45,447 nt of DNA from Clostridia bacterium. Lineage in GTDB: Bacteria; Bacillota; Clostridia; Christensenellales; Aristaeellaceae. The notes under the pieces were generated by a model. The model was not told where the DNA came from, did no database searches, and saw only the letters and a program-made list of their open reading frames with translations. Both the position numbers and the translations under genes were made by a program. The DNA is taken from the NCBI GenBank assembly GCA_017469265.1, contig JAFUGS010000014.1, positions 1-45,447 of the forward strand, read 5' to 3'. Shown piece by piece: positions 24,546-32,703 of this stretch; position 1 is the first letter of the stretch, and each line of letters opens with the position of its first letter.

Positions 24546-26061
24546 GGCTCTGTGAAATTTTTTCTGTAAACACCGGTCTTCTACGATAAAACCGTGTGAG
24601 TGGTGGCCGAACGGCAGATTCTGCTGTTCGGCCTCTTGCCTACAACGTACCAGAAATCAGGCAGACATGTCAAGGGCGCCCGGCGAGCCGGGCGTTCATT
24701 TTACCCTTGATATGGCTGGCTGTTTCTGGTATTAGTCGGGCAACCGTCCCTCGTACATAATGGATAATTCACCGTAAATCTTGCCCCAGTTGTGGATCTG
24801 CATCGTCCATTTTTTTGTGGCCTCGAATGTTGACAGATACAATGCTTTCAGCAAAGCTGTATCGCTGGGAAATACACTGCGCTGCCGGTTGAGCTTGCGG
24901 TAAGTGGAGTTCAGGCTCTCAATGGCGTTTGTAGTGTAGATCACAGTTCGGACATCCTTGGAGAACTTAAAGATAGGGCTGACAGCATCCCAGTTGTCGT
25001 ACCAGCGTTTCATGGCCCGGGGATATTTCTCTTCCCATTTTTCTGTGACTTCATCCAGCATTTCCCGGCCTTCTTTTTCGGATGGAGCATTGTAGATCTT
25101 CTTCAGATCTGCGGCAAAAGCTTTTCGGTCTTTATCTGCAACATATTTCAGCGTGTTACGGACCTGGTGGACAATACAGCGTTGGTATTCCGTATTGGGA
25201 AATGCCGCTGCAATAGCTTCCTTGATTCCGGTCAGACCATCAGCGCACAGAATCAGAATATCCTTTACTCCGCGATTCTTGAGCTCATTCAGTACGGAAA
25301 GCCAGTACTTGGAGCTTTCATTCTCCCCGACCTGGATGGTGAGTACCTCTTTCATTCCTTCGCAGTTAATACCCAGGATAACGTAGGCTGCCAGTTTCCG
25401 AATGACATTGTTGTCCCGGACAGAATAATGAATGGCGTCAATGTAAATAACCGGATAAACCTCATTCAGCGGGCGCTTCTGCCACTCTTCGATCTGCGGA
25501 AGAAGCTTGTCCGTCACATCGGAAATGAACCCCTCTGAGGCCTCGAAACCGTAGATATCCATGAGCGTATCGGAGATCTGCCGGGTGGTCATTCCTTTGG
25601 CATACATGGATATGATCTTCTGATCAATCTCAGAGATATCCTTTTGCCGCTTCTTCACGATCTTGGGTTCAAAGGTGGACTTGCGATCCTGCGGAACATC
25701 GATCTCCATACTGCCATAGGTAGTATTGATCCGCTTGGTTTTGTAACCATTCCGGGCATCGTCACTGTCGGAACGCTGAGATTTTTCATATCCGAGATGA
25801 TCATCCATCTCTGCTTCCATCATTTCCTTGATGGTTCCGCCGAGTAGATCTTTCAGGGCTTCCTGAATGTCTGATGCAGACTGTATGTCATATTCCTGCA
25901 GCAATCCCTGAATGATGTTCCGCTTTCCTTCGGTCATGGGTCCCGGTCTGTAGACTTCCTTCTTCTTGTTCGCCATAAAAATCGGCCTCCTCTGATAGTT
26001 TTTATCTTATCATAGAAGACCGTTGCTTTTCAGCTATTTACAGACTTTTTTTCACAAGCTC
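24546..26061 (-). mobile_element. IS256-family insertion sequence, complete
   Basis: 1516 bp. Left end GGCTCTGTGAAATTTTTTCT and right end (inverted) GAGCTTGTGAAAAAAAGTCT are imperfect terminal inverted repeats that continue through TGTAAA and into a shared GGTCTTCTA segment. Flanked by the 8-bp direct repeat AAGAAGAA. It encodes one transposase on the minus strand. About 185 bp of non-coding sequence with a GCCCGGCGAGCCGGGC-type hairpin lies at its left end. Confidence 0.93.
24732..25976 (-). CDS. IS256-family (Mutator) transposase
   Basis: 414 residues, full length for the family. It has the N-terminal region with LLGGTIKEMMEAEMDDHLGYE and RNGYKTKR, then the DDE catalytic residues in VIYIDAIHY (about 178), LCADGLTGI (about 244) and TTNAIESLN (about 351), with the family signature CIVHQVRNTLKYV between. 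No frameshift or stop, so the element is probably active. It would cut and reinsert the surrounding IS. Confidence 0.96.
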   Translation of the reverse strand: MANKKKEVYRPGPMTEGKRNIIQGLLQEYDIQSASDIQEALKDLLGGTIKEMMEAEMDDHLGYEKSQRSDSDDARNGYKTKRINTTYGSMEIDVPQDRKSTFEPKIVKKRQKDISEIDQKIISMYAKGMTTRQISDTLMDIYGFEASEGFISDVTDKLLPQIEEWQKRPLNEVYPVIYIDAIHYSVRDNNVIRKLAAYVILGINCEGMKEVLTIQVGENESSKYWLSVLNELKNRGVKDILILCADGLTGIKEAIAAAFPNTEYQRCIVHQVRNTLKYVADKDRKAFAADLKKIYNAPSEKEGREMLDEVTEKWEEKYPRAMKRWYDNWDAVSPIFKFSKDVRTVIYTTNAIESLNSTYRKLNRQRSVFPSDTALLKALYLSTFEATKKWTMQIHNWGKIYGELSIMYEGRLPD

Positions 26062-26193
26062 AAGAAGAAAAGTCATCATCTTTTGCCCCTATCTTCCGCC
26101 AAATTGGATGATTTTCCCGATAAACAGAATGATTCACTCCCTGTTATTCCAGTGAAATACTGGAATTGACTTCTTTAATCCGGTCTCTGACAT
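26060..26193 (-). other. Two overlapping mini-ORFs, second cut by the IS
   Basis: ATG at 26193 with AAAGGAG five bases upstream opens a 19-codon frame (MSETGLKKSIPVFHWNNRE). Its stop overlaps a GTG (26137) that opens a 25-codon frame (VNHSVYRENHPIWRK...DDDFSS). The second frame ends on a TGA made by the junction of the IS end and its target duplication; without the IS it would run a few codons further. They may be the degenerate end of one gene or a short coupled pair. No family recognised. Confidence 0.3.
26062..26069. repeat. Right target-site duplication of the IS element
   Basis: AAGAAGAA, matching 24538-24545. Confidence 0.9.
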
Positions 26194-26253
26194 TTAATCT
26201 CCTTTACCTGATAATGCCGGGAATATAAGGTTGCGTTAACAGGGGCTGAAAGC

Positions 26254-26655
26254 TCACCAGTCATCGCTGCCAACGTCAAAGTCAAAGCCGTCGGAAGCAG
26301 CATCAAAATAATCTCTATCCGAGAAGTAATTCTCAGTTGTGCCTTCATCGCGTTCAAAATCCACAGTGAACGAATCAGCCTCTTCTGCTTGCTCTTTTTT
26401 AAAAGGGTCACCATGCATCCAGGCGTTTCTCCCCATCAGGATTTCATCATCCATATATCCATATGCGCCACCCCCAGAGAAGGCCTCTCCTCCGAATGCC
26501 GACTCATAAGATTGGCCTACATAGTTTCCATCAGTGTCATAGAAATCTTCTCCGTCCCCGACAATGCTTGGTAAAGAGTATCCTACTTTATTTCCTGCAT
26601 TATCATAAACGTCCGAACCGCCAAAAATACCTCTTATGAGATGGAATCTTTCCAT
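26254..26655 (-). CDS. Small acidic protein with beta-repeat pattern
   Basis: 133 residues, strongly acidic, especially at the C-terminus (DAASDGFDFDVGSDDW). The N-terminal half repeats the pattern (V/F)YD-x-(A/D)GN-x-VG-x-S twice (VYDNAGNKVGYS, FYDTDGNYVGQS), reminiscent of short beta-hairpin scaffold repeats found in small bacterial proteins. AAAGGA lies seven bases before the ATG. It overlaps the preceding 113-residue gene by 22 bp and is third in the operon after the helicase-HEPN gene. Possibly a partner, inhibitor or scaffold; no function can be assigned. Confidence 0.65.
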   Translation of the reverse strand: MERFHLIRGIFGGSDVYDNAGNKVGYSLPSIVGDGEDFYDTDGNYVGQSYESAFGGEAFSGGGAYGYMDDEILMGRNAWMHGDPFKKEQAEEADSFTVDFERDEGTTENYFSDRDYFDAASDGFDFDVGSDDW

Positions 26656-26975
26656 TTATTATTCCTTTCTCTTTCAACGTAGTCACCGTATTCGAGAGAA
26701 TTGTATCCATGATCCTCTGCGAGCTTATCAATATAGGCATCTTCATAGTTTACAGGAAACGCCTCATAGAGCTGTTTAAAAACCAGCGACTGTTTAGCCG
26801 CTTCCGCAAGTTCATGAGGATGATCCACGATGATTTCCCGTCCGCGTTCCAGAAATATATGCATTACGCTGTTCTCTACGAATGCATCAGAAATGGCATC
26901 GGGATTCAAGTATATCAATCTGTAGCTCTTATCACCATATTCCGACTCTATAGCTTCTCGTATCTTCACCAGCAT
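26634..26975 (-). CDS. Hypothetical protein in the helicase-HEPN operon
   Basis: 113 residues, mixed alpha/beta, no signal peptide or membrane segment, starting MLVKIREAIESEYGDKSYRL. GGGGG precedes the ATG. It starts 15 bp after the stop of the helicase gene and overlaps the next small gene, so the three are one transcript. Family not recognised. A small cytoplasmic partner or regulator of the helicase is the likeliest reading from context. Confidence 0.65.
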   Translation of the reverse strand: MLVKIREAIESEYGDKSYRLIYLNPDAISDAFVENSVMHIFLERGREIIVDHPHELAEAAKQSLVFKQLYEAFPVNYEDAYIDKLAEDHGYNSLEYGDYVERERNNKWKDSIS

Positions 26976-26990
26976 TTGATTTCCCCCTTC

Positions 26991-29900
26991 TTACCAGTCT
27001 TGTTGTTGTGGCTCAAGGTAGTAATCATCTAAGCTAATGGATCCTATGCCATATATATTAATAAATTTCCGATCGCATTTCCTGCAACGCAGCATATTCA
27101 GTTTCTTCTTTTTCCCAAGTTTATTCCTTACTTCAAACAGTTCCTGTACTAAATTGCTTCTGTCCGCGGGGCAGATATGAACCTTGCAGTACATGGGATA
27201 ATATTTGAACATACTGTCTTTATACTGTTCATCTCTTGCTGCCTGCATGGACTGTTTGATAGCATCCATATCCTGTTGCAATGGATGATCAATCTTCGTT
27301 GAAATCGCTTGCCGGAAAGTTCTATCGAACATCAGTCCCTGATAATGCTTTTCGTTCTCCTCATATCCAATAAACAGCTGGGTGATGAGCGATCTCAATT
27401 CATTCCAATGGAAGACAGCGCCAGGGTGGGCACATTTGTTCCGATAATCCTTGCATTTCCTTAAGCGCTTTGATAAGCGGCTCCACCATTCTATATCACA
27501 TTCTGGACAACCTATCTTATCCATTGCAATTGCAAGTTCCCTGGCCCTGCTGGAGATGATAGTGGTTACGTCTCCGATCATTACAGACTCTGGCGAAACA
27601 GTAGCAATCTTTTTCCCCTGCACGGTTTCATCAGGGAAAAGCTGCTGGAGCCAAACAAAATAGTTTTGCTTTAGTATTTGCTCATACGCTTTGCAGAAAC
27701 AAATTCCAACAAAAGACGCATCGTAATTATCAGGCAGTGTATCGGCGCTCTGATCGATCCATGTATAAATCCACATTCCAGTGCGCAGCAGGTCCTTTGT
27801 CTTGTCATCAAACAGAGACTCGAACTCATCCATGGATGTCAGGCCAAAGTTTTTCAGCTGCTCAGATGTAAAATCCATAGCCAGGCCGGGTACGGCCGCT
27901 CTGACATTGCCAATACTGGAATCCGTATTAATAACATACTCTGTTTCCCCGGGTTCGTTTTCATCTGTAATATCGGAGATATCAAAAAGTTCAGAGGACG
28001 GCAGTTCAGGTATCTCGAACAGCTTTTCATCATCCTCGTCCAAAGCAAAAGATGAAGCTGCTTCTGCCAGCTGATTAAACTGATGAGCGTCCAGGTCAAA
28101 CTTCATTTCCATGACGGGATCGCATCCACGCCAGGCTTTTACATCTCCTATAGCATAGAGCCGGTATTTGGCCCGGCTCACGGCCACGTTGATAATATTG
28201 CGGTTAACCCAATTAGCGGAGCGTTTGGATTTTTCATCACATCCCAGCAATAAGATAACTTCATCCGCTTCTCTGCCTTGGAAAGTGTGAACCGTACCGA
28301 TATGAGGATTCTGGTCATCCATCAGCCAGTTTTCAACCATTTCTCTGTTTTGCAGCAGAATCGGATGATTCGCGTTAAATGAATTTGAGAGAAGGTTCCT
28401 CATTCCTTCAGCGACGGTATGGAAAGGGCTGATTACGAAGATATCCGGGCCTGCCGCGATTTTAGCTTCATCCCCAGTTAGCGCGACGGTCTCGAAGGCT
28501 GTTTCAAGCAGCTCGATTACGCGTTCCCCCTGAGCGCGGACAAAATGGTTTTTATCAGACTCGGCTTCTCCTGAGACATTAAGCCATTGAGATACCCCAT
28601 AACAGAATTGTTTTTCGCTGCCGGGATTTCCCGTAATACTCAACATGGTATCGCCGTAAGACAACCTGTTGGAAATAGAAAACATTGGCTCAATGCATCT
28701 GGAATGCACATATAAAGGGAGACCAACCCATTTTTTTCCGAATCTTCCGAGAATGTCAAATTGTTCACTTCCATAGGTGGACAAATAATCCGCGATTTTC
28801 TGAACAGAAATTGTTCGGTCTGAGTAAGCGTTGCCGATTGAATCATCCAAAGTTGATTCCAGAAATGCCAATTCGTCCGATACAACCGGGTCTATCTGGT
28901 TCGGATCGCCGACAATAATAGCACGTGAAGCTTTGGAAAAAAGACTGATGGCCATCTGTGGAGTGGCCTGACCGGCTTCATCCACTACAATTGTTCCCAG
29001 AGCATCTGCTTTGGTCACATATTTAAAGAAGCGCCCTGCAGATGCAAATGTGGTCGAGATAACGGGTACCATTAATTGAAGCGTCTGAATCAAAGGCGTC
29101 ATACACTCGCGCAGTTTCAGTTCGCGCTCACCGCTTTCCAGATTCGAAAAGACATTCAGATAAGTCTCAACCCCCCAGGCCATAGATAAGAGCTGGAGAT
29201 TTGCCTTGCAGGCTTCAGAAGACAGGATAAACTCCTTTGTCAGTCTCAAAGCGTACCAGAAAAGCTTTTCTCTTTCTTCATCATATCGTTTGCTCAACCT
29301 GACGCAGGACATCTGTGCTTTTTTTCGGATATCCGGGTTTTCTGAAGAGAGGTCATCCAAAAGCCGCTCGCTTAAGCAAACAAATTTTCCGTCTCCTTCT
29401 CCACCTGTACTCAGGCCGCGCTTTTCGGCGTCTGCTACCTCAGCCTGCAGTTTTTTTCGATGCATCTCAACAATTTTATACTGTTTCTGAAACTCGTCGC
29501 GTGCCTTCAAATAAGATTGCATGCGAGAGCCTGGCGCACCCTGCAGGTATCGATCCCATTTAAGCGAGCTGAGAACCTTTTTATAAAATGCATATATATT
29601 GCTTTTCTTGCCTAACGGCGCGCTAATCAGCCCCCAGCATGGTTCTCTGAGCAAATCGGTTGCGTAGCAGCTGAAATAGATGTCCGGAAACTCAACCTTT
29701 TCCCGGGGGCTTCCTTCCTTTTCGAAATTGGTACGCATTGCAGATTCCAATGGCGCGTTCTCCAAAGAGAATAGCCTTTGGAGATCGGTTTGATCGTCAA
29801 CGTCGTTCATCAGGTTTTTTTCCAGCGTCTCAATCAGCGGAAGCTGCTTGGAAATATTTTCTACTGCGTTGTTATTGGATGAAGCGACTACAATACCATA

Positions 29901-31187
29901 TCGTTTTATGTCCTTCATATCCGGGCGAAAAAGATAATAGTACCTTCTTGTGTTTCCCAGATGCAGTTCCCGGGAAACAAACATCTGATCAGGCTTTTCA
30001 TATTCTGAAAGGATCCGCGCGCGCTGGACAACATTTTCCGCTACGATTTCTTTTAATAGTGTTGTTTTCCCCGTTCCGGGAGGTCCGTTCACGGCGAAAA
30101 CCGGATCGTTTGTATTAATGGCCAGATTAATTGCTGCCTGCTGCATGAAGAAAGGCTGATATTTGGAAGGCCACTTCCCCCAAGGGGATTTTTCTACGGC
30201 CAGTATTGTCTTTAAAGCTTCTCTTGCGATTGGAGCCTTACCAGGATCTTGCAGCGCGGTATTTCCGATATCAATTCTATGCCGAATGACATCATTTTCC
30301 ATGTCATATGGTGCGCATATATAATCCGCTAAAGCCTTCCACATCGCATTGGAAAACCATTTGCCTTGAGCTGCTGCGTTGCGGAATTTAGCCAGATCTG
30401 AGGCATAAAAGCTCATAGACAGGCCAAAGTATTCGTCCGTCTCCCGCTTGCTTTGCTCTCTTTCATCCCTGTAAATTGAATATGTGAAATGAATACCACT
30501 CTCCAGCCCAGCTTCCTCTTTATTTATACAAACAGGAACAACAGTGGTTTCTATTATTTTTTCCGTCAACGCGAACAGGTCTGAATAGGAAACAAGTTCC
30601 TGTTCGGAGGAAGGTTCAAACTCCGTGTTGGAAGTATTATATTCGTCCGGATCCAATGTATCATACATTGATGCTCCCGCTTTTTGATCGTGAATCCGGC
30701 GCAGCGCCCAAACAACGGGGGAAAGGGAGAGCGTTCCTTTGACATATTTTCCGTCATTTGTCAGCTGCAGAGATGCAAGAGCTAGCTTTGCCGAGCTCGG
30801 ATTCAGCGGCGGCTCACAGTTTAATTCCTGTGCGATCGCTATGGATAAAAATGCCTGATCAATCGCGCCAAGATAAACCGTAATCTTCCCGTGCGTAGGT
30901 GGACTTGGTAATTCCGCATTGGGTCCCAGGTATTCCCTTCTCTTTGCTTCGATGCTGGCTTCCACTTCTTTTATCCTGGATACCACATTTTCGCCGGGAT
31001 TGAGATCAGTATGCTGATAAAGAACACTGAATCTGGTGGGATAAGACATCGCAAAGGATCTGTTTTCCCTGTCCCGCCGCGTTTCTTCAGTATTCAGTCC
31101 GCCCTGAGCGAGAAAATCTACAGTATACCAATACTCCAGCACTTGCTCAATTAATTGCTGGCGTTTAGGATCCATCTCCATGGCCAT
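26991..31187 (-). CDS. UPF1-like SF1B helicase with HEPN-like motif and zinc ribbon
   Basis: 1398 residues. The first 340 are of unknown fold. Then comes a DNA2/NAM7 (UPF1)-type helicase split by a long insert: GPPGTGKTTLL (about 366), VASSNNNAVENI, TIVVDEAGQATPQ, GDPNQIDPV, VHTFQGREADEVILL, NVAVSRAKYRLYAIGD (ending near 1010). The C-terminal region has a helical segment with CKDYRNKCAHPGAVFHW (about 1250). RNKCAH fits the R-x4-H motif of HEPN ribonucleases. The last 70 residues carry CX4C and CRKC, a likely zinc ribbon. Start ATG 31187 has AAAGGG upstream; a TTG at 31196 is less likely. Probably a defence or RNA-surveillance protein in which the helicase senses nucleic acid; this is inference. 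Confidence 0.8.
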   Translation of the reverse strand: MAMEMDPKRQQLIEQVLEYWYTVDFLAQGGLNTEETRRDRENRSFAMSYPTRFSVLYQHTDLNPGENVVSRIKEVEASIEAKRREYLGPNAELPSPPTHGKITVYLGAIDQAFLSIAIAQELNCEPPLNPSSAKLALASLQLTNDGKYVKGTLSLSPVVWALRRIHDQKAGASMYDTLDPDEYNTSNTEFEPSSEQELVSYSDLFALTEKIIETTVVPVCINKEEAGLESGIHFTYSIYRDEREQSKRETDEYFGLSMSFYASDLAKFRNAAAQGKWFSNAMWKALADYICAPYDMENDVIRHRIDIGNTALQDPGKAPIAREALKTILAVEKSPWGKWPSKYQPFFMQQAAINLAINTNDPVFAVNGPPGTGKTTLLKEIVAENVVQRARILSEYEKPDQMFVSRELHLGNTRRYYYLFRPDMKDIKRYGIVVASSNNNAVENISKQLPLIETLEKNLMNDVDDQTDLQRLFSLENAPLESAMRTNFEKEGSPREKVEFPDIYFSCYATDLLREPCWGLISAPLGKKSNIYAFYKKVLSSLKWDRYLQGAPGSRMQSYLKARDEFQKQYKIVEMHRKKLQAEVADAEKRGLSTGGEGDGKFVCLSERLLDDLSSENPDIRKKAQMSCVRLSKRYDEEREKLFWYALRLTKEFILSSEACKANLQLLSMAWGVETYLNVFSNLESGERELKLRECMTPLIQTLQLMVPVISTTFASAGRFFKYVTKADALGTIVVDEAGQATPQMAISLFSKASRAIIVGDPNQIDPVVSDELAFLESTLDDSIGNAYSDRTISVQKIADYLSTYGSEQFDILGRFGKKWVGLPLYVHSRCIEPMFSISNRLSYGDTMLSITGNPGSEKQFCYGVSQWLNVSGEAESDKNHFVRAQGERVIELLETAFETVALTGDEAKIAAGPDIFVISPFHTVAEGMRNLLSNSFNANHPILLQNREMVENWLMDDQNPHIGTVHTFQGREADEVILLLGCDEKSKRSANWVNRNIINVAVSRAKYRLYAIGDVKAWRGCDPVMEMKFDLDAHQFNQLAEAASSFALDEDDEKLFEIPELPSSELFDISDITDENEPGETEYVINTDSSIGNVRAAVPGLAMDFTSEQLKNFGLTSMDEFESLFDDKTKDLLRTGMWIYTWIDQSADTLPDNYDASFVGICFCKAYEQILKQNYFVWLQQLFPDETVQGKKIATVSPESVMIGDVTTIISSRARELAIAMDKIGCPECDIEWWSRLSKRLRKCKDYRNKCAHPGAVFHWNELRSLITQLFIGYEENEKHYQGLMFDRTFRQAISTKIDHPLQQDMDAIKQSMQAARDEQYKDSMFKYYPMYCKVHICPADRSNLVQELFEVRNKLGKKKKLNMLRCRKCDRKFINIYGIGSISLDDYYLEPQQQDW

Positions 31188-31225
31188 GTTGCGCAACCCT
31201 TTCGTTCAATTTGTATTCTATCCAT

Positions 31226-31693
31226 CTAGAAAAGAGGATGAAGCGGTCGTCGAAACTTGTAATCCGTCACTTCTGAAAAGGGGAAGGAATCATTATCCAT
31301 CTTGCCCGGCTTCAGCTTCAGCTTGCTCTTTTCATCGATGTTGTACCGGTTGAACCGATCCTCGTTGTACAGATACTTCTGGATGGCGTCCTTTTCCCTC
31401 TCATCCTTCGCGGAATCGCACAGCGCTTTCAGCAGGATGTACAGCGTGGTAAAGCGCTGCTGCCCGTCGATGATGATGTAGTAGTCAATATGGTTCTTCG
31501 TTTCGAGCGGCGCGTAGACAAAGGATCCGCAAAAATGCTCCCGGTCCAGCTGATAGGCCAGCACAATATCCTCAAACAGCTTTTCACACTGTTCCGCCGT
31601 CCAGGCATAATCCCGCTGAAATACCGGTATGCAGTATTGCTTCTTATTCGGCTGGATATAATCATTCAGGATTCTTCCCTGCCCGATCTTCAT
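31226..31693 (-). pseudogene. Truncated DUF262 (GmrSD-type) gene
   Basis: The N-terminal 140 residues are typical DUF262: YCIPVFQRDYAWTAEQCEKLFEDI and DYYIIIDGQQRFTTLYILLKAL, the DGQQR motif being the family hallmark (GmrS-like NTP-binding domain of type IV restriction enzymes). Intact members are about 500-700 residues; this one stops after 155 with an unrelated tail (FPFSEVTDYKFRRPLHPLF). AAGGA is present before the ATG. The truncation point is 38 bp upstream of the helicase-HEPN start, so arrival of that operon may have replaced the 3' part. Confidence 0.75.
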
Positions 31694-31900
31694 CTGTCGT
31701 TCCGTCCTTCCATGGATGTTTTTTCCCAGCGCCGCTGCTTCTGCTTTAACTCGCCCGTTACATCTGTGATATCCCCAACCGTTAAGCCAATTGGCCCTTA
31801 ACAGATCAACTCATGGTCATAAGCGGCGTAAGAAGAAGCATCGATGTCACTATTTACCCTCATGAACATCCTCCCGCTCTCGCGCTCCGTTTTGCTCCTC

Positions 31901-32260
31901 CTATATTACCATACCCCGAAAAAAAAGAAAACCGGAAATCGAAAGAGTCATGTGATGGCAAAGAGATGTTTCTGTATCCCATGAATGGTATTCTCTCTGT
32001 TCTACAAAGAGGATAACATGCGCTGCCTGGCGCACAGACAAAAAAAGAGAGCTGCTTTTCACAGCCCCCCAGGAAATCATTCTTTCCTTACGTCTCTTCG
32101 CAATCACAGGATCCGGCCTGAACCTGATCCGGTCTTTCACTTCATCCACTTTTTCCTGGATGTCATTCACCGCGTTCTCGAAGAAGCTCCCGCCATTCAC
32201 CTGTTCCAGTTCTTTTAGATTCAGTTCGGTCTTCACTTTCTTTTCGCTTTTCGCTTTCAA
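31901..32260 (-). CDS. Double-glycine-leader-like ORF, probably degenerate
   Basis: 119 codons. Residues 10-24 read VKTELNLKELEQVNGG, which fits the leader of double-glycine peptides (bacteriocins and RiPPs exported by C39-peptidase transporters). After GG the sequence is SFFENAVNDIQEKVDEVKDRIRF, then an increasingly non-protein-like stretch. The start is TTG and no ribosome site is visible. There is no C39 transporter or modification enzyme in the window. Frame continuity near 32220 should be checked in reads, because the leader/start junction is sensitive to a single base. Confidence 0.35.
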   Translation of the reverse strand: MKAKSEKKVKTELNLKELEQVNGGSFFENAVNDIQEKVDEVKDRIRFRPDPVIAKRRKERMISWGAVKSSSLFLSVRQAAHVILFVEQREYHSWDTETSLCHHMTLSISGFLFFRGMVI

Positions 32261-32333
32261 TGCTCAAAGACATATTCGGAAATAATCAGACCGGCATCAT
32301 CGTCCCACGCTTTCGCAGTCAGAGTTCGTTTCT

Positions 32334-32382
32334 GGTAGACATCCGGTAGACAATTTTGTTTTCGGTAGACATTCGGTAGACA
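32334..32382. repeat. Four phased GGTAGACA repeats
   Basis: Copies start at 32334, 32345, 32364 and 32375 (steps 11, 19, 11 bp), arranged as two 19-bp GGTAGACATYC-GGTAGACA pairs separated by ATTTTGTTTTC. No open gene is attached. Could be the multi-repeat end of a lost insertion sequence (IS21-type ends are built this way) or an operator. Confidence 0.75.
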
Positions 32383-32424
32383 TAAAGCCATTTTTCACCC
32401 AATTTCCACCTGATTCTTCAGGAT

Positions 32425-32463
32425 AAAAAAATCCCGGAAGCCTTACAAATCAACGCTTCCGGG
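32425..32463 (-). terminator. Terminator of tRNA-Val
   Basis: Minus strand CCCGGAAGC, 13-base loop, GCTTCCGGG, then ATTTTTTT, starting four bases after the tRNA. Confidence 0.88.
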
Positions 32464-32466
32464 GAG

Positions 32467-32540
32467 TGGGATTAGTAGGACTCGAACCTATGACCCCCAC
32501 GATGTCAACGTGGTGCTCTAACCAGCTGAGCTATAATCCC
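32467..32540 (-). tRNA. tRNA-Val (anticodon GAC)
   Basis: 74 nt. Acceptor GGGATTA pairs with TAATCCC with discriminator A. D arm GCTCAGCTGGTTAGAGC, anticodon loop TTGACAT (GAC), T arm CATAGGTTCGAGTCCTA(C). CCA not encoded. It marks the right edge of the AT-rich island and is a plausible former integration site. Confidence 0.95.
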
Positions 32541-32703
32541 ATCATGTCAACCATGCGGTCAACGGATGGAATTATAGCACATGGGCTACTTAATTGCAAG
32601 TCTTTTTTTGAGCGTCTTGCGCTTCTGCCTAAAACAGGTCCAAAACCTTTTGCTTCCGCGCACAGGTCAGGCACATGCCGCTTTAAGGCGCCGGAGTATT
32701 TTC

